The notes under the pieces: generated by a model
The model's input: the letters and a program-made list of their open reading frames with translations, nothing else
What the model was told of the DNA's origin: nothing
Databases searched by the model: none
Source: Cytophagales bacterium
GTDB taxonomy: Bacteria; Bacteroidota; Bacteroidia; Cytophagales; Cytophagaceae
Assembly (NCBI GenBank): GCA_004294225.1
Contig: REBA01000011.1
Coordinates: 62,001 to 126,000, forward strand
Length of the DNA stretch: 64,000 nucleotides
Direction of reading: 5' to 3'
Shown: positions 43,695 through 53,045 of the stretch, piece after piece
Position numbering within the stretch: position 1 is the stretch's first letter
Layout: each line of letters starts with the position of its first letter
Position numbers and translations under genes: made by a program

Positions 43695-45071
43695 ATGATA
43701 AGCGAATACATTGATCATCCAAAGGAAGCCGATAATTTCAACGAAGATTTTCAGAGAACTACATGGCACGACGAAACCCTCTGGTTTATAAGAGAGAAAC
43801 GTGATAAAGCGACCAAATCTTTACCTGAATGGGAAGAATTAAGAGATATGGCTGCAGCCATAAAATCTAATGTTCTTTCAAATTTAGATGATTATTTAAT
43901 TGAATTTGAAACAAATGCCATAAAGAATGGAATACAAGTTCATTGGGCACTCAATGCAGAAGATCATAACAAAATTGTTCACAACATATTATTAAAGCAT
44001 AAAGTAAAAAAAATGGTCAAAAGTAAGTCTATGCTTACTGAAGATTGCCATTTAAACCAATATCTAGAGTCAAAAGGCATAGAAGTTATAGATACAGATC
44101 TAGGAGAAAGAATAGTTCAGCTTGATAATCAACCTCCAAGCCATATTGTGCTTCCTGCTATTCATTTAAAAAAAGAAGATGTAGGAGAGATTTTTCATAA
44201 ACATTTAGGCACAGAAAAGGGAATGAGCAATCCACAAGCACTCACAGAAACAGCTCGAATTCACCTAAGAGAACAATTTCTTTCTGGTGGAGCTGCTCTT
44301 ACAGGAGTAAATTTTGCTATAGCCGAAACGGGCGGAATTGCCATTTGTACTAATGAAGGAAATGCAGATCTTGGGGTTCATCTTGCTCCTGTTCATATTG
44401 CCAGTATGGGGATAGAAAAAATAATCCCTAAATTAGAGCATTTAGGAGTGTTTACTCGAGTATTGACCAGGAGTGCAACAGGGCAACCTATTACTGCCTT
44501 TACCTCTCACTATCATGGACCTAGAAAAGGTGCAGAAATGCACATTATAATAGTAGACGCAGGTAGATCAGAACAATTAGGAAGAGAAGATTTTAGAAAA
44601 TCATTAAACTGTATTCGTTGTGGAGCTTGTATGAATACCTGCCCTGTATACAGAAGAAGTGGAGGACATAGCTATGGATACACCGTTCCTGGCCCTATTG
44701 GTTCCATTCTATCTCCTGGAATTGATTTAAAAAAATATTCAAGTTTGCCTTTTGCTTCCACTTTATGTGGTTCTTGTTCAGATGTATGTCCTGTAAAAAT
44801 TGACATTCACACTCAATTATATAAATGGAGACAAATAATAGCTAAAGAGGGGAAAATGCCCTTTGCAAAAAAGCAAGGAATGAAATTAATGAATTATGTA
44901 TTTTCAAGACCCTCTTTATACCGTTTACTTGGTAAGGTGGGAAGAAACGTATTAGGTATTTTACCAAGGTTTATGATGTATAATTCTTTGAATGCTTGGG
45001 GTAAAGCTAGAGAGTTGCCAACTCCCCCAAAGGAAAGTTTTAGAGAATGGTATTTAAGAAATAAAAAATAA
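43695..45071 (+). CDS. lutB: Lactate utilisation protein LutB (ferredoxin-like)
   Basis: 458 residues. An N-terminal LUD domain (about 60-290) is followed by two 4Fe-4S sites: CIRCGACMNTCPVYRR near residue 305 and CGSCSDVCPVKID near residue 358. A C-terminal domain of unknown function ends PPKESFREWY. It carries electrons from lactate oxidation. Start 5 nt after lutA, stop 2 nt before lutC. Confidence 0.92.
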   Translation: MISEYIDHPKEADNFNEDFQRTTWHDETLWFIREKRDKATKSLPEWEELRDMAAAIKSNVLSNLDDYLIEFETNAIKNGIQVHWALNAEDHNKIVHNILLKHKVKKMVKSKSMLTEDCHLNQYLESKGIEVIDTDLGERIVQLDNQPPSHIVLPAIHLKKEDVGEIFHKHLGTEKGMSNPQALTETARIHLREQFLSGGAALTGVNFAIAETGGIAICTNEGNADLGVHLAPVHIASMGIEKIIPKLEHLGVFTRVLTRSATGQPITAFTSHYHGPRKGAEMHIIIVDAGRSEQLGREDFRKSLNCIRCGACMNTCPVYRRSGGHSYGYTVPGPIGSILSPGIDLKKYSSLPFASTLCGSCSDVCPVKIDIHTQLYKWRQIIAKEGKMPFAKKQGMKLMNYVFSRPSLYRLLGKVGRNVLGILPRFMMYNSLNAWGKARELPTPPKESFREWYLRNKK

Positions 45072-45073
45072 AA

Positions 45074-45655
45074 ATGAATCAAAGAGAACAAATTCTTTCA
45101 GCAGTAAAGAAAAATAAACCTCAAAGTACCCCTTTGCCTGAAATGAAGCTATTTGATGGCCAATGCGATTCTATTCTGGATAAATATGTAGAATCGTTAA
45201 ACAAAATCGGAGGTACATGCAAAATAATTGATCGTACGGAAGATATCAACATGATTGTCAAATCACAATTTTCTGATTTAGGTCAAGTAGCTACTAACAT
45301 GCAAGAGGTTCTGATTGCAAACATTGATCTGAAAGAAATAACTGACCCACATCAATTAGAGCAAGTAAATATTGCTGTTCTTCATGGTGAGTTGGCGGTA
45401 GCTGAAAATGGTGCGGTGTGGCTTGAAGGAAAACAAATAATACACCAAGCTATACCATTTATTACACAACATTTAATCTTAGTTATTGAAAGAGAAAACA
45501 TTGTTGAAAATATGCATGTAGCCTACTCAAAAATCAATATAGAACGACCAAGCTATGGAGTTTTTATAGCAGGACCTTCTAAAACAGCAGATATAGAGCA
45601 ATCTTTAGTGATTGGTGCACATGGCTCTAGAAGTTTATTAGTCCTCATTAGATAA
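45074..45655 (+). CDS. lutC: Lactate utilisation protein LutC
   Basis: 193 residues, a single LUD domain: AENGAVWLEGKQ near residue 115, and the terminal SYGVFIAGPSKTADIEQSLV followed by GAHGSRSLLVLI, the family signature. Third component of the LutABC complex. The msrA gene begins 10 nt downstream. Confidence 0.9.
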   Translation: MNQREQILSAVKKNKPQSTPLPEMKLFDGQCDSILDKYVESLNKIGGTCKIIDRTEDINMIVKSQFSDLGQVATNMQEVLIANIDLKEITDPHQLEQVNIAVLHGELAVAENGAVWLEGKQIIHQAIPFITQHLILVIERENIVENMHVAYSKINIERPSYGVFIAGPSKTADIEQSLVIGAHGSRSLLVLIR

Positions 45656-45665
45656 CTCTTACACT

Positions 45666-46313
45666 GTGAAAAAGAAATTCTTATTTATTTTTCTTTGTTT
45701 TATTTATTTTAGTATTCAATGTCAATCTCCTCAAAATAAACCTATGAGTGATAATAAAAATCTTGTTAATAACTCCCAAAATGCAAATGCATTAGCAACA
45801 TTTGGGGGTGGTTGTTTTTGGTGTGTAGAAGCTGTGTTTCAAAATCTTAAAGGTGTAATTAAATGTAAATCAGGATATAGTGGAGGAAATATAGACAATC
45901 CTACATATAAACAGATATGCACAGGCAACACTGGTCATGCAGAGGTAATTCAAATAAGCTATGACTCAACCCAAACATCTTTCATTGAACTTTTAGAAGT
46001 ATTTTGGAAAACTCATGACCCAACTACGCTTAATCGACAAGGTAACGACGTGGGTACACAGTATCGTTCCGTTATTTTTTATCATAATGAGGAGCAGAAA
46101 AGATTATCTGAACTATATAAACAAAAACTTATTGATAGTAAAGCTTTTGATAAAATAATAGTCACAGAGATTTCCCCTTTGACAAAATTTTATGAAGCTG
46201 AGGAATATCATCAAAATTACTATAACGATAATTCTAGTCAACCCTACTGTGTTTTTGTAATTCAGCCCAAAATTGATAAATTCAAAAAAATATTTTCTAA
46301 TAAACTTAAATAA
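45666..46313 (+). CDS. msrA: Peptide-methionine (S)-S-oxide reductase MsrA, exported lipoprotein form
   Basis: 215 residues from a GTG start at 45666. The N-terminus is a lipoprotein signal with lipobox SIQC (Cys19), so the enzyme works outside the cytoplasm. GGCFWCVEAVF holds the catalytic Cys50; GYSGG and THDPTTLNRQGNDVGTQYRS are family blocks. It repairs oxidised methionine in exported proteins. It is in line with lutABC (10 nt) and yajQ (3 nt). Confidence 0.92.
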   Translation: MKKKFLFIFLCFIYFSIQCQSPQNKPMSDNKNLVNNSQNANALATFGGGCFWCVEAVFQNLKGVIKCKSGYSGGNIDNPTYKQICTGNTGHAEVIQISYDSTQTSFIELLEVFWKTHDPTTLNRQGNDVGTQYRSVIFYHNEEQKRLSELYKQKLIDSKAFDKIIVTEISPLTKFYEAEEYHQNYYNDNSSQPYCVFVIQPKIDKFKKIFSNKLK

Positions 46314-46316
46314 AAT

Positions 46317-46808
46317 ATGCCTTCTTTTGATATTTCCAGTAAAGTAGATGCTCAAACTATGGACAATGCACTAAATGTTACTAGAAAAGAGCTTCAAACT
46401 AGGTATGATTTTAGAGAAACTAAGACTGAAATAGAATTCAATAAAAAAGATAATCAATTACTTATTACTACTGAAACTGATATGAGAATCAAAGCTATTG
46501 AAGATATTTTAATGTCAAGAATGGCTAAGCAAGGATTAGACTCCAAATCTTTAGAATTTACCAAAGAAGCTTATGCTTCTGGAGCTATGATGAAAAAAGA
46601 AATCAAAATCAAAAATGGTATTGATAAAGATTCTGCTAAAAAAATAGTAAAAGATATCAAAGAATCTCAAATCAAAGTATCAACAGCCCAAATGGATGAT
46701 ATTATTAGGGTTACAGGAAAAAAAATCGACGATTTACAGGCTGTTATATCTTTTCTCAGGAAAAACGACTATGGATTACCGCTTCAGTTTATTAATATGA
46801 AAAATTAA
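46317..46808 (+). CDS. yajQ: YajQ family nucleotide-binding protein
   Basis: 163 residues. The start MPSFDISSKVDAQTMDNALN and the motif LETRYDF-like ELQTRYDFRETKTEIEF are typical of YajQ, a two-ferredoxin-fold protein reported to bind nucleotides including cyclic di-GMP in some species. IRVTGKKIDDLQAVISFLR near the end completes the family. Last of five genes in the lut unit. Its TAA overlaps the stop of convergent dapA by 4 nt. Confidence 0.92.
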   Translation: MPSFDISSKVDAQTMDNALNVTRKELQTRYDFRETKTEIEFNKKDNQLLITTETDMRIKAIEDILMSRMAKQGLDSKSLEFTKEAYASGAMMKKEIKIKNGIDKDSAKKIVKDIKESQIKVSTAQMDDIIRVTGKKIDDLQAVISFLRKNDYGLPLQFINMKN

Positions 46809-47689
46809 GCTTTTTTTACACTCTTTATTGCCTCCAAAATTTTTGAAACAAGAGTAGCAGAAGCATTTGCTAAAGGTAATCTTACTTTGCTTTCACAAAG
46901 TTTCATCTCTTTTAATACCGTTTTTATTCCTACAGGATTACCTTCCTCATAAAGCAGTGGGTTAAGAATTGAAAATGATTTAAGAATTTCTGTTGCTTCA
47001 TTAAATTGATTATTCAAGCCATGTCTTATCATATTGCTGTATTCAAGGGGATAAGCATCTGCTAAAACAGAGATAGCACCTTTCCCCCCCAATGAAATTA
47101 GCGGTAGTGCCCACATGTCATCACCAGAAACAACTAAAAAATCTTTGGATACTCCTTTTAAAATCTCAATATTATGAGAGACGTCAGTATTTGCATCTTT
47201 AATACCAATAATATTAGAGATTTTAGAAAGTCTAATTGTAGTAGAAGGTAATATGTTTGAACTTGTTCTTCCAGGGACGTTGTATAAAAATATAGGAATG
47301 GGAGATGCTTCAGCTATTGCTTTATAATGTAGATATATACCTTCTTGTGAAGGCTTATTATAATATGGCGACACAGATAGTATAGCATCTACACCATCAA
47401 AATTAGTAGATTTTATTTTATCTATTATTTCCGCTGTATTGTTCCCACCCAAACCATACATTATTGGTAATCTCCTTTGATTAAACTCTAAAACGGTTTG
47501 AAGAATAAGCTTTTTCTCCTCTTCGGTTGTAGTTGCAGACTCTGCTGTAGTACCATTGACTACTAAGTATTCAACTTTATTATTAATTACGTGGTTTAAT
47601 AGATTGATTAACCCATTGATGTCTATTGCTCCTGAATTATCGAAAGGTGTTACCAGTGCTACACCTGTACCCACAAATTGGTTATACAT
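46805..47689 (-). CDS. dapA: 4-hydroxy-tetrahydrodipicolinate synthase DapA
   Basis: 294 residues. It starts MYNQFVGTGVALVTPFDNSG; NGTTAESATTT matches the TGE(S/A)xT pyruvate-site block, YNVPGRTS holds the catalytic Tyr, and GIKDA holds the Schiff-base Lys. It condenses pyruvate with aspartate semialdehyde in lysine and meso-DAP synthesis. It is transcribed alone, convergent with yajQ. Confidence 0.93.
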   Translation of the reverse strand: MYNQFVGTGVALVTPFDNSGAIDINGLINLLNHVINNKVEYLVVNGTTAESATTTEEEKKLILQTVLEFNQRRLPIMYGLGGNNTAEIIDKIKSTNFDGVDAILSVSPYYNKPSQEGIYLHYKAIAEASPIPIFLYNVPGRTSSNILPSTTIRLSKISNIIGIKDANTDVSHNIEILKGVSKDFLVVSGDDMWALPLISLGGKGAISVLADAYPLEYSNMIRHGLNNQFNEATEILKSFSILNPLLYEEGNPVGIKTVLKEMKLCESKVRLPLANASATLVSKILEAIKSVKKA

Positions 47690-47926
47690 TAACTTATATT
47701 TAATAAGCTACAAAATTGTAAAATATTCTATCAATTTGAAAAGATTTTTTTACACATTTTGAAATTAAATAATGCTTATAATTCAATTTATTGATATCTA
47801 CTTAGCCTTAATTATTAAAACTTTTTAATAATTGATTCGTATAAATTTTTTGTTCAAATCTATCTTTATTTAACTTTATATACAAAGAGTTAATTATATA
47901 GATCAAATTCAAAAAATATTAATATT
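47690..47926. other. Intergenic stretch, AT-rich
   Basis: Between the divergent dapA and the small lipoprotein gene. Very AT-rich with no clear RNA gene or repeat. A TATCTTTA sequence near 47862 resembles a minus-7 box with one mismatch, but no minus-33 partner was found at the right distance. Confidence 0.4.
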
Positions 47927-48064
47927 ATGAAAAAAATTATTTTTATCATTTTTTCTTCACTCATTATTTTTATGAGTAGCTGTGCCCAACAACATCTTTG
48001 TCCAACTTATTCTGATAGTGGAGCATACAATCATAAACATACTCCACATCATTTGAAACACTAA
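47927..48064 (+). CDS. Small lipoprotein, 45 residues
   Basis: ATG at 47927, TAA at 48062-48064. The first 19 residues form a lipoprotein signal: two lysines, an Ile/Phe-rich core, then FMSSC with Cys19. The mature peptide has only 27 residues, starts CAQQHLCPTYSDSG and ends with five His and two Lys among the last nine residues (HKHTPHHLKH). The CPTYS element just after the lipidated Cys resembles tiny Bacteroidota lipoproteins of unknown function. The His-rich tail could bind metal. It lies 77 nt before the Gate-domain gene on the same strand. Confidence 0.7.
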   Translation: MKKIIFIIFSSLIIFMSSCAQQHLCPTYSDSGAYNHKHTPHHLKH

Positions 48065-48141
48065 GTCCGTTAATAATTTATTTAATTGGTTTTAGTTTAG
48101 CTAAAATCCATTATTTATATTGCCAACCTAAATCTTAGGAA

Positions 48142-49374
48142 ATGATTCTAAACTATATTTGGGTAGCCTTTTTTGTTATTGCTTTTTTTGTATCATTATT
48201 TAAAGTGATTTTTTTAGGTGAAACAACCTTGTTTCCATCACTTATGAATAATCTATTTGATATTTCTAAATCAGGATTTGAGATTGCATTGGGTTTAACG
48301 GGTATGCTCACCTTCTGGCTAGGAATTATGAAAATAGGAGAAAAAGCTGGTTTCATTGAATTATTGGCAAAACTAATCGGACCATTTTTTAATAAACTAT
48401 TTCCAGAAATACCCAAAAATCATCCTGTAATTGGTCAGATGATGATGAATTTCTCCGCAAATATTTTAGGTTTAGACAACGCAGCTACTCCATTGGGGTT
48501 AAAAGCGATGCAAGGACTTCAAGAACTTAATATTGAAAAAACGACCGCTTCAAATGCTCAAATTATGTTTTTGGTCTTGAACGCCTCAGGGTTAACAATT
48601 ATCCCTATCTCTATTATTAACTTTCGGCAAGAATTAGGAGCTGTCAATCCTTCTGATATATTTCTTCCGATTCTTATAGCCACATTCTGTTCGTCTATGA
48701 TAGGATTAATTGTGGTAGGGATTTATCAGAAAATTAATTTTTTTGATAAAGTGGTATTAACTTATCTTTTAGGGGCAGTTTTAGTAATTGCCTCAATAGT
48801 CTATTACTTTAATCAATTACCCCAAAATCAAATAGGGCCTATTTCTTCTCAAATAAGTAACTGTTTTATGTTTGGATTAATTGTTTTGTTCATAGCTAAA
48901 GCATTTATAAATAAGATAAACGTATTCGATACTTTTATAGAAGGAGCAAAAGAAGGTTTTGAGGTTGCAGTAAAAATTATCCCCTATTTGGTAGCAATGC
49001 TTGTGGCAATATCTGTGTTTCGCACTAGTGGAGCATTAGATTATATTGTAGCAGGAGTTGGTAATTTTGTTCATTTATTGGGTTTTAATACCGATTTTGT
49101 AGGAGCATTGCCAACAGCATTTATGAAACCACTAAGTGGAGGAGGAGCAAGAGCTATGATGTTAGAAACAATGAAAACACATGGTGCAGATTCTTTCATT
49201 GGTAGATTGTCTTGTATATTTCAAGGAGCTGCTGATACTACGTTTTTTATCGTTGCTTTATATTTTGGGGCTGTAGGTATAAAAAACACAAGATATGCCG
49301 TTGGTTGTAGCTTAATAGCAGACCTTGCAGGTGTTATTGCTGGAATATTTGTTGCTTATTTGTTTTTTCATTAA
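48142..49374 (+). CDS. Nucleoside-recognition (Gate) domain membrane protein, SpmA/SpmB-like fusion
   Basis: 410 residues, about nine membrane segments. Two Gate domains are fused: the first has GLTGMLTFWLGIMKIGEKAG and MMNFSANILGLDNAATPLGL (SpmA-like); the second has GAKEGFEVAVKIIPYLVAML and ALPTAFMKPLSGGGARAMML (SpmB-like). Related proteins are called spore maturation proteins in Firmicutes; in non-sporulating Bacteroidota the role is unknown, possibly transport. Its last base is shared with the start of the glycosylase gene. Confidence 0.85.
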   Translation: MILNYIWVAFFVIAFFVSLFKVIFLGETTLFPSLMNNLFDISKSGFEIALGLTGMLTFWLGIMKIGEKAGFIELLAKLIGPFFNKLFPEIPKNHPVIGQMMMNFSANILGLDNAATPLGLKAMQGLQELNIEKTTASNAQIMFLVLNASGLTIIPISIINFRQELGAVNPSDIFLPILIATFCSSMIGLIVVGIYQKINFFDKVVLTYLLGAVLVIASIVYYFNQLPQNQIGPISSQISNCFMFGLIVLFIAKAFINKINVFDTFIEGAKEGFEVAVKIIPYLVAMLVAISVFRTSGALDYIVAGVGNFVHLLGFNTDFVGALPTAFMKPLSGGGARAMMLETMKTHGADSFIGRLSCIFQGAADTTFFIVALYFGAVGIKNTRYAVGCSLIADLAGVIAGIFVAYLFFH

Positions 49375-49985
49375 TGCCAAAACTTAACCTTGATTTCTAT
49401 TTGCAAGAGAATGTATTATTGATTGCCCAACAGTTAATAGGTAAGCAACTTTGTACCAACTTTAACAATCAATTAACAACTGGCATAATTGTAGAAACAG
49501 AAGCTTACAAAGCACCTGAAGATAAAGCATCTCATGCTTACGGAAATAAATTAACTGAACGGACAAGTATTTTCTATAAAGAAGGAGGAGTTGCTTATGT
49601 GTATTTATGTTATGGCATTCATAAACTATTTAATATTATTACTAATCATACAAATATTCCACATGCGGTTCTCATAAGAGCTATAGAACCAACTACAGGA
49701 ATTGATATAATGCAATTAAGAAGAAAAAAAATAAAACTTGATTATTCACTAACTCGAGGACCAGGTTGTGTTAGCGAAGCATTAGGAATAGAAAAAATAC
49801 ATAATGGGATGAGTCTTTTGGGAAATCAACTATGGATAGAAGATAGCCATTCTCAAACACTTCATTCTAAAATAGAAATTGCTTCAGGTTCTAGAATAGG
49901 TATTTCTTATGCAGAAGAATATGCTTCAAAACCATGGAGGTTTTGGGCAAAAAATAATTCATATGTAAGCTTCCCTTTAAAATAA
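49374..49985 (+). CDS. DNA-3-methyladenine glycosylase, AAG/MPG type
   Basis: 203 residues. GKQLCTNFNNQLTTGIIVETEAYKAPEDKASHAYGNKLTERT holds, within the span, the conserved EAY and ASH elements. VAYVYLCYGIHKLFNIIT and LTRGPGCVSEALGI are further family blocks. It removes alkylated bases (3-methyladenine, hypoxanthine) in base excision repair. The start codon overlaps the previous stop (TAATG). Confidence 0.92.
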   Translation: MPKLNLDFYLQENVLLIAQQLIGKQLCTNFNNQLTTGIIVETEAYKAPEDKASHAYGNKLTERTSIFYKEGGVAYVYLCYGIHKLFNIITNHTNIPHAVLIRAIEPTTGIDIMQLRRKKIKLDYSLTRGPGCVSEALGIEKIHNGMSLLGNQLWIEDSHSQTLHSKIEIASGSRIGISYAEEYASKPWRFWAKNNSYVSFPLK

Positions 49986-50006
49986 ATTTAATTAAAAATA
50001 TCATTC

Positions 50007-52064
50007 ATGAGGTTTTCTACTGTTCTTATATTGTTTATTTCTTTCAATATTACACATTTGTTGTATGCCCAGAACCCTATAAAACACTGTGAAGAAGACC
50101 TAATACCCAAATATGATCAACAAAAGAAAGTCTGGGGCTTTAGTAATTTATTTGGACAATGGGTGATAGATCCATTTTATACTAAAGTAAGTCCTTTTGA
50201 AGAAGATAAGGCAGTTGTTCAAAAAGGCTTATCCTACGGTGTCATTGCTTGTGACGGTCAAGTTATTGTACCTACAGTTTATCAAAGCATGACCAATTAT
50301 AGAGGAGGAAGAACTTGGGCAATGAAAAATGATAAATGGGGGGTGTTAGATGAAAAAGGGCGTGTATTATTAGATTTTAATTATGAGGAAATCAATCCAA
50401 TAGTACATACTACTTTAACTTGGGTAAGAAAAAATAATCTTTGGGGATTATTTGAAGAAGAAAAAGGAAAAACGCTTTGTCAACCTCAGTATTCTTTAGT
50501 TACTATTATGTCTCCTAACTCAAGCTTAGTAAAGTTAGGGGAATATTATGGGGTGGTGAACCATGTCAATTGTGGCTATTTGATAAAACCAGAAATTACA
50601 AAAGTGAAAAAAATAGCAAAAAACATGATTGTTTTTAAGCAAAACAACCAATGGGGCTTATTCAATCAATATGGTATTCTTAGGCTTAATCCAGAATTTG
50701 ATACTTTGTTTTCTAAATATCCCGAAACTGTCGTAGGGATTAAAAATAAACAATGGGGGCTTTATGATTTGTCTGGCAAAGAGTTATTGGCTCCAGAATA
50801 TGACAGTTTAGGCAGTTTAAGCGAAGGTTATTTTAGTATTTATAAAAAAGCAAAAGTTGGATACGCTACTCGACAAGGAAAAGTATTCATCGAACCTACT
50901 TATCAAACAGCATCTGATTTCAAGAATAAAATGGCTATTGTATCAAAAGATAATCAATTCGGAATTATAGATTATTCTAATTCTCAAAAACTCCCACTTC
51001 GATATTCTAAGATTGAACGCAATTCTATCACTGGCATATTTTCAATTTTATACCCCGACAATAAGTATTACTTATACAATAAAGATATTCAAAAAATATC
51101 TGAAAATGGTTTTCAACAAATAGAAATACAAGATGGAGAAATTGCAAGAGCAAAAACAAAGAATAAATTCAATTTTATTGATACCTATACAGGCATTGGT
51201 ATTACTAATAATTACTATGATAGTGCATCTGTTATGAGCTCAGAAGGAGCGAAGGTAATGCAAAACAAGCTTTGGGGATATATTCAAAAAAATGGAAAAC
51301 TGCTTATTGAAATTAAATATGACAGTATTCAAAGTACTCAATGGAACAATAAAACCTTGTGGAATACATGGAAAAACAAGTTGTGTGGAGTCATTGATAC
51401 TTCTGGAAAAGAAATCTTCAAAAATGAATATGAGAAGATTTATTACGCCTCCTTTGGTACCTTAAAAATTAAAAAAAATAATTTATGGGCAATCATTAAG
51501 TCTAACGGTCAGCAATTGACTTCATTTCAATTTCAAACTATTTCCAACAGTGCTTCTCATCCTAATCTTCCAGAATGGCCAGCAATAGTTCAATTAAAGA
51601 ATAAATATGGCATGATTGACGAAACAGGAAATCTTATTGTAGCTATAAATTACGATACGATTTCTTATAAAGGATTCAACATATTCCTGTTAAACAACGG
51701 AAAAGATAATCAAATATTCAACACAAAAGGAAAAGCGAGTACAGATAACAATAAATATAACAACATAAAAAACATAAGCTCACAATACATAGAAGTCAAA
51801 AAAGGAAAGAAATGGGGAATAATAAACCACATTGGTGAAGAGATTATCAAACCTCAATATGAAGAAATAGAAATCTTTCCTCAATTTTTCTTAATTAAAC
51901 TCAATAAAAAATGGGGGACAATAGATAAAATAAACAAAATAAAAACTCCCGTTGAATATGAAAGTTTTGAAATTAAAGCAGATAATATTTATTTATTGAA
52001 AAGTGGAGTCAATTTTTTGTTGGATAAAAATGGAATGATATCTTTGAAAAATAATAAGCCCTAA
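50007..52064 (+). CDS. Secreted WG-repeat protein
   Basis: 685 residues. A signal peptide (1-21, ending LLYAQ) is followed by about a dozen WG repeats of 45-50 residues. Each has W/Y-G-hydrophobic followed by D/N-x-x-G-x-hydrophobic, then P-x-Y-D/E, for example KWGVLDEKGRVLLDFNYEEI and QWGLFNQYGILRLNPEFDTL. Such repeats form beta-rich surfaces for binding; no enzymatic domain is present. It is probably periplasmic or on the surface. 21 nt after the glycosylase gene. Confidence 0.88.
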   Translation: MRFSTVLILFISFNITHLLYAQNPIKHCEEDLIPKYDQQKKVWGFSNLFGQWVIDPFYTKVSPFEEDKAVVQKGLSYGVIACDGQVIVPTVYQSMTNYRGGRTWAMKNDKWGVLDEKGRVLLDFNYEEINPIVHTTLTWVRKNNLWGLFEEEKGKTLCQPQYSLVTIMSPNSSLVKLGEYYGVVNHVNCGYLIKPEITKVKKIAKNMIVFKQNNQWGLFNQYGILRLNPEFDTLFSKYPETVVGIKNKQWGLYDLSGKELLAPEYDSLGSLSEGYFSIYKKAKVGYATRQGKVFIEPTYQTASDFKNKMAIVSKDNQFGIIDYSNSQKLPLRYSKIERNSITGIFSILYPDNKYYLYNKDIQKISENGFQQIEIQDGEIARAKTKNKFNFIDTYTGIGITNNYYDSASVMSSEGAKVMQNKLWGYIQKNGKLLIEIKYDSIQSTQWNNKTLWNTWKNKLCGVIDTSGKEIFKNEYEKIYYASFGTLKIKKNNLWAIIKSNGQQLTSFQFQTISNSASHPNLPEWPAIVQLKNKYGMIDETGNLIVAINYDTISYKGFNIFLLNNGKDNQIFNTKGKASTDNNKYNNIKNISSQYIEVKKGKKWGIINHIGEEIIKPQYEEIEIFPQFFLIKLNKKWGTIDKINKIKTPVEYESFEIKADNIYLLKSGVNFLLDKNGMISLKNNKP

Positions 52065-52093
52065 AATACAAATCAACAATTAAATAAATTAGA

Positions 52094-52525
52094 ATGTCAA
52101 TAGGAGAAATACATACCTCAAAAGGGGTAATGAAAGTAGAGTTTTATGATGAAGAAGTACCTGGAACAGTAAAAAACTTCGTAAGCCTATCAAAAAAAGG
52201 ATTTTATGATGGATTGACCTTTCATAGAGTAATTCCTAATTTTATGATTCAAGGCGGCTGCCCAAAAGGAACTGGCTCTGGTGGGCCAGGCTACAACATC
52301 AAATGTGAAACAAGTGCCGAAAAGCAATTTCATGATAGAGGAGTGCTTTCTATGGCACACGCAGGACCAAATACTGGTGGATCCCAATTTTTTATCTGCC
52401 ACAGCAGAGATAACACTAGTCATTTAGATAGAAAACACACTTGCTTTGGCAAAGTAACCGAAGGACTTGAAGTTATCGATCAAATAAGACAAGGAGATAC
52501 TATAGAAAAAATCATTATTCTTTAA
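52094..52525 (+). CDS. Cyclophilin-type peptidyl-prolyl isomerase
   Basis: 143 residues, a single cyclophilin domain without signal peptide. TFHRVIPNFMIQGGCPKGTG carries the catalytic Arg and Phe/Met/Gln, and AHAGPNTGGSQFFI and LDRKHTCFGKVTEG are the other family blocks. It speeds proline isomerisation in the cytoplasm. In line with the WG-repeat gene (29 nt) and the TerB-like gene (11 nt). Confidence 0.92.
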   Translation: MSIGEIHTSKGVMKVEFYDEEVPGTVKNFVSLSKKGFYDGLTFHRVIPNFMIQGGCPKGTGSGGPGYNIKCETSAEKQFHDRGVLSMAHAGPNTGGSQFFICHSRDNTSHLDRKHTCFGKVTEGLEVIDQIRQGDTIEKIIIL

Positions 52526-52536
52526 TCTATTAATCT

Positions 52537-52950
52537 ATGAATTACAAAAAGTTATATATAGAATTAGGTAAATTACTCTATGCCATTGCAAAAGTTGATG
52601 GAGTTGTTCAAGAATCAGAAAAGAAAGCCCTCAGGGAAATAGTAAAAAACGAATTAGCTCCATTAGAATCAAGTATTGATAAATTTGGTAGCGATCAAGC
52701 TTTTTATACAGAATTTGAATTCGAAACCCTAGAAATGAACAATACGCCTTACAAGGCTGCACTGAATTCATGGATTAATTATGCTAGAACACATGCTGAT
52801 GTTTTTAATGACCAAACAATTAAACTCGTCTTTGATGCAGTAAAACAAATCGCCAATGCCTATAGAGGAACTTCTAAAGTAGAAGAAGAACTTATAGATA
52901 TTCTTAACGAAGAATTTAAAAATATTAAAAAGAGTAATTTGGCAAAATAA
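52537..52950 (+). CDS. TerB-like protein
   Basis: 137 residues, all-helical. LGKLLYAIAKVDGVVQESEKKALREIV is, in its first half, the typical TerB/DjlA opening, in which an acidic metal-binding loop (KVDGVVQESE) follows the first helix. Function in this small form is unknown. Last gene of a four- or five-gene run. Confidence 0.78.
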   Translation: MNYKKLYIELGKLLYAIAKVDGVVQESEKKALREIVKNELAPLESSIDKFGSDQAFYTEFEFETLEMNNTPYKAALNSWINYARTHADVFNDQTIKLVFDAVKQIANAYRGTSKVEEELIDILNEEFKNIKKSNLAK

Positions 52951-52974
52951 ATTTCGTAGATATTAATTATTTAC

Positions 52975-53005
52975 TTTGGAAGTTCAAAATATAGTATTAA
53001 TTTTG
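52975..53005 (+). promoter_or_regulatory. Bacteroidota-type promoter of rpsT
   Basis: TTTG at 52975-52978, a 19-nt spacer, TAATTTTG at 52998-53005. This is the best match to the expected pattern in the window. The leader would be about 34 nt. Confidence 0.7.
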
Positions 53006-53045
53006 CAAACTAATTTTATAAGAAAAAAAGCGTTTAAAAGAAAAC

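Noticed and set aside
48085-48110. Short inverted repeat TTTTAG/CTAAAA after the small lipoprotein gene
   Set aside because: Only six AT-rich pairs with no T run; too weak to call a terminator.
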